A model generated the notes under the pieces. The model had not been told where the DNA came from, did no database searches, and worked only from the letters and a program-made list of their open reading frames with translations. Shown piece by piece: positions 25,601 through 64,000 of a stretch of DNA of 64,000 nucleotides; position 1 is the stretch's first letter; each line of letters opens with the position of its first letter. The DNA comes from Shinisaurus crocodilurus. Taxonomy: Eukaryota; Chordata; Lepidosauria; Squamata; Shinisauridae. Made by a program: the position numbers and the translations under genes. Location: assembly GCA_021292165.1 (NCBI GenBank), contig CM037888.1:32073091-32137090 (forward strand), in the 5' to 3' direction.

Positions 25601-26767
25601 AAATGCAAAAGTATGGGATGGGGGAGAATTGCCTTCGTTGATCACAAGCTGAACACGAGACAGCTGATGCAATCTTAGAAGCATAGTGTCTAGATCATGA
25701 GAACTAACAATTCCACTCTGTTCTATGCTGGTCAGACTGCACCTGGAGTACTTGTCCTGTTCTGAGCACCAAGTTTTAAGAAGGACATTGACAAACAGGT
25801 GAGCAGGATGGTCTGGAAAACATTTCCTACAAAAAATAGTTGAAACAGCTGGATATGTTTAGTCTGGATAAGAGAAGGTCAAAGGGAGTGGCCTTCAATA
25901 TCTGAAAGACTGCCATGCAAAAGATAGGGCAGGCTACCTACCCATAATAGGTAGAAATGATAGGGAAACAGATTCCAGCGAAACATTAGAAGAAACCTTC
26001 TGCTGATACTGGCTGTTCAACAGGGGAACAAACTGCCTTGCGAGGTGGTGGGCTCTCCTTCATTGTAAGTATTTAAGCAGAGGCTGGACTGGCCCTCTCT
26101 CAGTTGCCTCCTGCATTGCACATACTGCTTTGAGCAGGGGGTTGGGCTAGATGACCTCCAAGATATCTTCTAACTCTACGATTTTAGGAACGTGGAAGGC
26201 CTTCCCCTACTTATGCGAGGACTGCCTCCAACCACCAAGGAGGCAAGCACAAGCCCTTCTACACACGAGATTCCAAGGCATTATTCATTACTTGACAAGT
26301 CTCAAGACACGAAATCCAAGGTTCAGAGCCTGGCCTTTGAGCACCTAAATGTAACCCGCTTTATAAAAGCTTCCTCCACACTTTGGAAAAAGCACTCAAC
26401 ACAGAATACAGAGACAGCTTGCCCTCGATCTCTCGTTTGACATTAAAGCATTTCCACCCCTGGCACCGAGAACAGTAGCTTTTACAAAGCCTTCATCTGT
26501 TGGTGGCAATCCGCACATGCTCAAGGAGTCTTCGTTATCTTACAAATTGTAGCGAGGGGGAATTCTGACGTTACTGTGTGTGTGGGGGGGATCCCAAGGG
26601 AATCACTGCCACACTCAGAGGCGGCACTGGGAGATGACGTCAGAGCGGGTATTACGAAAGAGAGAGAGAGAGAGAGACGGGGGGGCTTGAGCCGACTCAC
26701 GTTTCACCAGCTCTTCCCCGGGGAACCCCGCGGCGCAGCTCGTGATCAAGGCGCAAGGGACGGCCAT
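4670..26767 (-). CDS. AAGAB: AAGAB, alpha- and gamma-adaptin binding protein p34 (10 exons, complete)
   Basis: AAGAB is a cytosolic assembly chaperone for the clathrin adaptors AP1 and AP2, binding gamma/alpha and sigma subunits before the complexes form. In humans its loss causes punctate palmoplantar keratoderma. Ten exons join with consistent phases into 313 codons (312 residues plus stop), close to the human 315. Residues 1 to about 176 correspond to the GTPase-like N-terminal domain, with landmarks [30 protein letters not shown] and [14 protein letters not shown]. Residues 177-235 are a poorly conserved linker. Residues 236-312 are the conserved C-terminal helical part, with [22 protein letters not shown] and [19 protein letters not shown]. 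The gene lies head to head with IQCH across a shared promoter. All junctions are GT-AG and no disabling change is visible. The assignment rests on family knowledge plus exon order and phase. Confidence 0.96.
4889..4953. mobile_element. Palindromic hAT MITE, right arm only
   Basis: Only one inverted arm is present, from GCTGGCTGGGGCATGC to GGTTGGAGAACAC, and the final TG of the terminus is lost. It lies in AAGAB intron 9. Confidence 0.8.
5249..5298 (-). CDS. AAGAB: AAGAB exon 9
   Basis: This short 50-nt exon has acceptor tccctgcag and donor gtaagg. It encodes [16 protein letters not shown] and returns the reading frame to phase 0. Confidence 0.95.
5588..5622. repeat. (CA)n microsatellite
   Basis: An imperfect CA dinucleotide tract in AAGAB intron 8. 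Confidence 0.9.
5965..6413 (+). mobile_element. LINE 3' end with C-terminal zinc-finger domain (broken)
   Basis: The open frame at 6028-6312 encodes the tail of a LINE ORF2-type protein: [20 protein letters not shown], an arginine/lysine-rich helix, then a C2H2 finger (C-x2-C-x12-H-x3-H) ending HLRSHR. The frame upstream (GKRNIGGQY) is displaced by an indel near 6016, so this is a dead fragment. The 3' UTR has TCACGAGTGATCGCC and ends in a (GAT)n tail at 6387-6413. A reverse-orientation 3' end of the same family lies at 25073-25185. It is not a host zinc-finger gene. The LINE clade is uncertain; Dong/R4-like is possible. Confidence 0.8.
6560..6850 (+). mobile_element. CR1-type LINE ORF1 fragment
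   Basis: Positions 6779-6836 encode [17 protein letters not shown], a coiled-coil start nearly the same as that of the CR1 ORF1 fragment at 61580-61850 on the other strand ([17 protein letters not shown]). The upstream boundary is a guess. Confidence 0.6.
6851..8480. other. AAGAB intron 8, right part, no gene recognised
   Basis: Long open frames cross 7090-7786 in several frames, but they are GC-rich, show no protein family I recognise and lack consistent splice sites. I see no clear transposon apart from a CR1-like phrase near 7815-7850. The stretch is best treated as intron of unknown content. Confidence 0.5.
8481..8585 (-). CDS. AAGAB: AAGAB exon 8
   Basis: This 105-nt exon has acceptor cttcttgtag and donor gtactc. 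It encodes [20 protein letters not shown] then [15 protein letters not shown], a hallmark of the conserved C-terminal domain. Confidence 0.96.
8822..8915 (-). CDS. AAGAB: AAGAB exon 7
   Basis: This 94-nt exon has acceptor ctctcccag and donor gtgagat. It encodes [20 protein letters not shown] then [11 protein letters not shown], an acidic low-complexity linker. The call rests mainly on splice sites, phase and position between exons 6 and 8. Confidence 0.85.
9448..9530 (-). CDS. AAGAB: AAGAB exon 6
   Basis: This 83-nt exon has acceptor cttttcag and a weaker donor, gtaaac. It encodes [20 protein letters not shown] then SEENDAPE. Similarity to the family is moderate (NQGF and NRSI stand out), as expected for the linker. 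The phase fits both neighbours. Confidence 0.88.
9812..9877. mobile_element. Palindromic hAT MITE, left arm only
   Basis: The left terminus CAGTGTTCTCCAACC and its arm, up to CCCCAGCCAGC, are present without the second arm. The eight bases before it (aactaggc) fit the nnnTAnnn target pattern. A SINE fragment follows at 9908. It lies in AAGAB intron 5. Confidence 0.85.
9908..10005 (-). repeat. SINE tRNA-like head fragment
   Basis: This is the reverse complement of the first ~100 bp of the CORE/MIR-like SINE, including the tRNA-like head (CACTACGCCACACTGG on the plus strand) but lacking the CORE-like part and tail. Confidence 0.85.
10252..10370 (+). repeat. CORE/MIR-like SINE, 5'-truncated insertion
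   Basis: Only the 3' half is present, from TAACCTACCTCACAGGG to the (AAATAAAT) tail. It is flanked on both sides by atgacaat, a target site duplication, which shows it inserted as a 5'-truncated copy by target-primed reverse transcription rather than being cut later. Confidence 0.9.
10601..10838 (+). repeat. CORE/MIR-like tRNA SINE, full length
   Basis: This is the best-preserved copy: GTGGTGGCGTGGTGGTGAGA head, B-box GGTTCAAATC, CORE-like CCTCACAGGGTTGTTGTGAG, then GGCGGGGTATAAATGT and an (AATA)n tail. Good internal promoter boxes suggest a recent insertion. Confidence 0.92.
11625..11720. mobile_element. GCAATCC-type palindromic MITE (diverged)
   Basis: Inverted halves TGGGGAGTAAATCCCATTGA and GTGGGACTTAGTTCTGAGTA around the centre identify the common GCAATCCTATGCA-ended foldback family; see the better copy at 51484-51577. 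It lies in AAGAB intron 4. Confidence 0.7.
11765..11848 (-). CDS. AAGAB: AAGAB exon 5
   Basis: This 84-nt exon has acceptor tgtttag and donor gtatgt. It encodes [20 protein letters not shown] then WSNVVMKN, closing the N-terminal domain. Phase 1 at both ends. Confidence 0.95.
12768..12796. repeat. (CA)n microsatellite
   Basis: A C-run followed by an uninterrupted CA tract in AAGAB intron 4. Confidence 0.9.
12944..13258. mobile_element. Composite three-armed hAT MITE
   Basis: A left arm (from 12944, CAGTGTTCTCC), about 120 bp of unrelated DNA, a second left arm (from 13124) and its inverted right arm (ending 13258) lie in series. The 8-bp string ccataggc flanks the whole unit (12936-12943 and 13259-13266), whereas the inner copy is preceded by gtatatac. 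The outermost ends were therefore the ones used in transposition. Confidence 0.88.
13485..13574 (-). CDS. AAGAB: AAGAB exon 4
   Basis: This 90-nt exon has acceptor ttattttag and donor gtgagttc. It encodes [20 protein letters not shown] then [10 protein letters not shown], a signature segment of the p34 family. A composite MITE lies 226 nt downstream in intron 4. Confidence 0.96.
14364..14460 (-). CDS. AAGAB: AAGAB exon 3
   Basis: This 97-nt exon has acceptor ctttacag and donor gtaagg. It encodes [20 protein letters not shown] followed by [12 protein letters not shown], corresponding to a helix and a buried strand of the GTPase-like domain. Confidence 0.95.
14549..14732 (+). repeat. tRNA-derived SINE with CR1-like tail
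   Basis: The head has a B-box-like GGCTCGATTCCCGGC. The 3' part (GGGCTAGATGGACCAAGGGT, then TCTGACTCAGTC) resembles the LINE tail at 31490-31556, so the SINE probably borrows the 3' end of that LINE for mobilisation. It lies in AAGAB intron 2. Confidence 0.75.
16041..16178. mobile_element. Diverged foldback MITE
   Basis: This is a foldback of the hAT-like type: GGATGTTGTTGGACCGCAAC near the left and CAACACCTGGAGGGCCACAC near the right, with the usual CTACGCTGGCTAGGG centre. It is old; no duplication was identified. Confidence 0.65.
16364..16499. mobile_element. Palindromic hAT MITE, CAGGG subfamily
   Basis: A 136-bp palindrome from CAGGGCTCTCCAACCTTGGG to GGTTGGAGAGCCCTG. It is flanked by a perfect 8-bp duplication ctctaaat (16356-16363 and 16500-16507), which fits nnnTAnnn. 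It lies in AAGAB intron 2. Confidence 0.95.
16666..16856 (-). CDS. AAGAB: AAGAB exon 2
   Basis: This 191-nt exon has acceptor ttcacag and donor gtgagtac. It encodes about residues 23-86, including [32 protein letters not shown] and [20 protein letters not shown]. It is part of the GTPase-like fold and the most strongly conserved stretch of the protein. Together with exon 1 it ends in phase 0. Confidence 0.96.
17122..17920 (+). mobile_element. CR1 LINE, 3' end of ORF2 and 3' UTR
   Basis: The translation gives the end of a CR1 reverse transcriptase: [19 protein letters not shown], then after a frame break [53 protein letters not shown] and [20 protein letters not shown]. The 3' end has the typical CCTTCCAACTCTACTATGAT followed by TCTATG. 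Frame changes make it inactive. It lies at the start of the long AAGAB intron 1. Confidence 0.95.
17930..18045 (-). repeat. Old SINE (CORE/MIR-like), minus orientation
   Basis: TTTATATCTTGCCTTTCCCT and CCTATGAGGTAGGTGGGGCT match the complement of the SINE 3' region with many changes. Confidence 0.6.
18096..18172. mobile_element. GCAATCC-type palindromic MITE (diverged)
   Basis: GCTGCAATCTTACTCACACC on the left and TTTGAGTAAACATGCATGGC on the right are the degraded halves of this foldback family. Confidence 0.6.
18180..21320. other. AAGAB intron 1, unrecognised sequence
   Basis: About 3 kb without any exon I can support and with few recognisable repeats, apart from a poly(T) tract at 19589-19613. 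The remainder is moderately AT-rich unique-looking sequence. Confidence 0.5.
21328..21382. mobile_element. GCAATCC-type MITE fragment
   Basis: CTACTCAGAAGCAAGTCCCA and TGGGTTCAATTACTATG match the complement of the foldback family; only about half is left. Confidence 0.55.
21556..21855. mobile_element. Foldback element of the GGTTCACA family
   Basis: A 300-bp inverted-repeat element with outer ends CCTGGTTCACATG and GTGCAAACCAGCT and inner arms GGTTATTTAACCCACAATGA / TTGTGGGTTAAATAACCCAC. It sits inside a SINE, whose bases cac (21553-21555 and 21856-21858) appear on both sides. The superfamily is not determined; the duplication appears to be about 3 bp. Confidence 0.75.
21962..22376 (+). mobile_element. 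L2-like LINE 3' end
   Basis: It encodes the ORF2 C terminus [20 protein letters not shown] followed by [16 protein letters not shown], then a 3' UTR with CAGAGAGCTTTGGCTATTGA and an (AAATAAAT) tail. Related copies lie at 39217-39690, 40089-40436 and 58131-58660. The LINE clade (L2 or another CR1-group family) is inferred. Confidence 0.8.
22990..23108 (+). repeat. LINE/SINE 3' end fragment
   Basis: TTTGTAAGCCACTCTGGGAG, GCGGGGTAAAAATACTG and an AAATAAATAAATAAA tail form a typical retroposon 3' end. The family is not assigned. Confidence 0.55.
23226..23378. mobile_element. GCAATCC-type MITE with ACTCCCAGCATGC core
   Basis: Outer arms GCAATCCTATGCATGTGTAG and an approximate complement near 23350-23376 enclose an inner inverted repeat (GGCATGCTGGGAGTTATAGG) and A and C homopolymer runs. 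Confidence 0.75.
23971..24086. mobile_element. GCAATCC-type MITE with ACTCCCAGCATGC core
   Basis: GCAATTCTATGCATGTGTAG and TTAACACGCATAGGACTGCA form the ends. The inside has AGTCCTTCAACTCCCAGCAT and its partial complement. Confidence 0.75.
24724..24978. mobile_element. Tc1/mariner-type MITE
   Basis: A 255-bp element with terminal inverted repeats CAGTCATGCCTTGGATTG and CAATCCAAGGTATTACTG and the TA duplication (24722-24723 and 24979-24980) typical of the Tc1/mariner superfamily. There is no transposase frame, so it is non-autonomous. It is inserted in the CR1 copy. Confidence 0.9.
25073..25185 (-). mobile_element. 3' end of the zinc-finger-tailed LINE
   Basis: CGATCACTCGTGACCGAGTA is the reverse complement of the 3' UTR seen at 6370-6390, followed by the matching AGGATAAAA and GGAAATTCTAAA. 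The copy is 5' truncated and inserted in CR1. Confidence 0.8.
26635..26642. promoter_or_regulatory. Full CRE palindrome TGACGTCA
   Basis: A perfect 8-bp CREB/ATF site lies 59 bp inside AAGAB intron 1, next to a GA tract (26659-26677), within the promoter-proximal CpG-rich area. Its function is inferred from the motif only. Confidence 0.5.
26701..26767 (-). CDS. AAGAB: AAGAB exon 1 (start codon)
   Basis: The minus-strand ATG at 26767 opens [20 protein letters not shown], matching the N terminus known for AAGAB. The exon ends after 67 nt (phase 1) at the donor gtgagt, 26695-26700. An in-frame extension upstream exists in raw ORF terms, but this ATG fits the family start. Confidence 0.93.
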
Positions 26768-27054
26768 GGCACTCACTAGTCCTCCTGAAGCGGCCCAGCG
26801 CTTCCTTTTCCGGTGTACGTCCCGCCTTTTCCGTCCAATTTGGGATGTACCACTATAGTGCCAGAGACGGGGTGGCGACGTAAACTGCAGCTTAAGCATT
26901 GTACGCTGGGGAACCGAGAGGTCAAGTAGAGGCTCCTCTCCCGCCGGGAGGAGGAGTCGAGGCGCTTCCCCCCCCCCGCCCCGGTTACATTTTCTCCCTG
27001 CTCCTCCCCCCTCCTCTAATAGGCGCAAATGGTCCCGCCCAGGCCTCGCGTCCC

Positions 27055-27066
27055 GTTGCTAAGGCC
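27055..27066. promoter_or_regulatory. Candidate RFX X-box (GTTGCTAAGGCC)
   Basis: GTTGCTAAGG resembles the half-site bound by RFX factors, which drive ciliary and sperm-tail genes. It lies 68-79 bp before the IQCH start codon, where X-boxes usually sit. Its role in IQCH expression is inferred. Confidence 0.5.
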
Positions 27067-27133
27067 GTGGTCACGTGGCGCGCAGCTCGGCAGCCCCGCT
27101 CCTGTGCGGAGGGACCCTCCGGCGGGAGGAGCC

Positions 27134-62831
<35,698 letters not shown>

Positions 62832-64000
62832 GTGAGTTTGTATCTTCTAATTACTACAGCTGGGGGGAATGCCGTAAAATTAAATTGGAAATTTTATAAC
62901 TTGCAATGCTCTGGTACCCATCAGTGAAATATTATTGCAAGTTTTAAGAGCTTCACAGATTAAGTGACTAGTTAAGAGTGTTGGAAATAAATACCCTGGT
63001 TTAGCTTTGCAGGCTGAAAGCTGAGCTGAGCTAAGCCCTTCTCCATTGGTCCCTGCCCAATGTCTGACCCCTTCTAGAACTCTGAACTTAAGAGATTTAT
63101 AGTGTGATGGAAAGCAGAACACTCAAAATGCTTCTTCTGCTCAAACTTTCCTTCTTTGCATCTGTGTAAATAGTTGTTCCCTCACTCACTCTTTCCTCTC
63201 TTGTTTTTATTGTGGCAAAATCCAATTTAAGACTCCTTTTTCCCTTGGATTGTTTAATGGCTTTAATTGAGAGGTGTTAGATACGTTCGTTGTTTTGAAC
63301 CCATCTAGCCATTTTTAATTCACTGGAACACACTCTAAAGGGATGACCCCCCCCTCCAATTCTCCAGCCCCTTCGACTACTAGTACTCTTAATTTTTAAA
63401 GTGCTTTTGATAATGCTGCAATGCAGTACGCTCATTTATGGCGGGGAGTGTTGGGGCGCTCCTGTGGTCATTTGAAATTCACAAAAACTCAGCTGAAAGT
63501 TGGTGGTCTTGGCTATATTAAAGCAATGCTCATTTGTCTCTGCCCAGGTTTTCTTAAAATATAAAACATCTTTCACTGCAAGATTGTGGCTCGGTCATTA
63601 TTTGTACCATAAAACTATGATGCCTCACCATATGAGAACTCTTTATGTACTGTTATCACAACATGCAAAATTTTCAGCTCTTAAATTTTGCCCTATTGGA
63701 AGCATGTTCTTTCAGTTCAGCCAATCCATGCTTTTCACACTGACATAACTCAATTAAGCCATCACTTAGTGGTTCAGTCCAATACAGTTCAGCTCATCAG
63801 CCTCAATTATACAAAACATGTCTGTGCACATTGACCTTAAGGATATAAGTAGTACCACTGGCATAAGGGGGGTTACTCACCATCATAGGCAAAAGTATAT
63901 GTATAAATTTGGAGGATGAAGGCTGAGTATTGAATACCTTGCATGAGCAGGACATGAACACTTTGTCAGAGAGGCGTAGACCATTCTGTTGAAGCGATAA
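62832..64000. other. IQCH intron 12 (continues beyond window)
   Basis: No repeat or exon is recognised. The stretch 63180-63320 (CCTTGGATTGTTTAATGGCT, TTAATTGAGAGG) is AT-rich and unique-looking and could be conserved non-coding sequence. Confidence 0.5.

Larger units (their letters stand above)
24355..26188 (+). mobile_element. CR1 LINE copy, old, with nested insertions
   Basis: Similarity to CR1 ORF2 appears in pieces: the RT segment around 24640 ([12 protein letters not shown]), the DFSNAF-like stretch near 25205, [13 protein letters not shown] text near 25545, and the 3' end GTTGGGCTAGATGACCTCCA at about 26140-26185. Many stops and frame changes are present. A Tc1/mariner MITE (24724-24978) and a reversed LINE end (25073-25185) are inserted in it. 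Confidence 0.85.
26600..27133. promoter_or_regulatory. Bidirectional AAGAB-IQCH promoter, GC-rich
   Basis: The start codons of AAGAB (26767, minus) and IQCH (27134, plus) are 366 bp apart, and the interval is rich in CpG (GGCGACG, CGAGGCGC, CCTCGCGTCCCG, GTGGCGCGC). I see a CCAAT box at 26835-26839, an ETS-like TTTTCCGG near 26807-26814, an E-box CACGTG at 27072-27077, and no TATA box. This is the classic layout of a CpG-island bidirectional promoter. Transcription start sites cannot be read from the sequence. Confidence 0.85.

Overview
The window is vertebrate nuclear DNA, most likely from a squamate reptile (lizard or snake). The genes are split into short exons with GT-AG introns, and the introns are filled with CORE/MIR-like tRNA SINEs, CR1 and L2-like LINE ends, and many palindromic DNA-transposon MITEs of the kinds that dominate squamate genomes. 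No prokaryotic features are present. The species cannot be named from the sequence alone.

Two genes account for all the convincing coding sequence. On the minus strand, AAGAB (alpha- and gamma-adaptin binding protein, p34) is complete: ten coding exons from the ATG at 26767 down to the stop at 4670, joining in frame to 312 codons, followed by a 3' UTR ending near a poly(A) signal at 3104-3109. On the plus strand, IQCH (IQ motif containing H) begins at 27134; its first 12 coding exons are present, to 62831, and the rest lies beyond the right edge. The two start codons are 366 bp apart, head to head across a GC-rich shared promoter. This is the same neighbourhood as human 15q22-q23 (SMAD3-AAGAB-IQCH). 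AAGAB is a housekeeping chaperone for clathrin adaptor assembly, while IQCH is a sperm/cilium-associated protein, so the shared promoter serves genes with different expression.

Layout: 1-3085 intergenic repeats; 3086-4669 AAGAB 3' UTR; 4670-26767 AAGAB, with CR1, SINE and MITE-rich introns; 26600-27133 bidirectional promoter; 27134-49756 IQCH exons 1-10, with repeat-rich introns; 49757-62655 two large IQCH introns, partly repeat-poor and AT-rich with homeodomain-type motifs, suggesting conserved regulatory DNA; 62656-62831 IQCH exon 12; then intron to 64000.

The most notable observations are: (1) a 620-bp inverted duplication (53993-54612 and 56516-57135) with no mismatch that I could find by eye, whose second copy is joined to broken repeats on both sides; (2) an apparent +1 frameshift in IQCH exon 9 at a run of six A; (3) a family of palindromic hAT MITEs with 8-bp target duplications fitting nnnTAnnn, including a three-armed composite copy flanked by one shared duplication; (4) a candidate RFX X-box in the promoter; (5) a tandem repeat with octamer and TTAATTA motifs at 40618-41012; and (6) a likely cluster of conserved non-coding elements just after IQCH exon 10.
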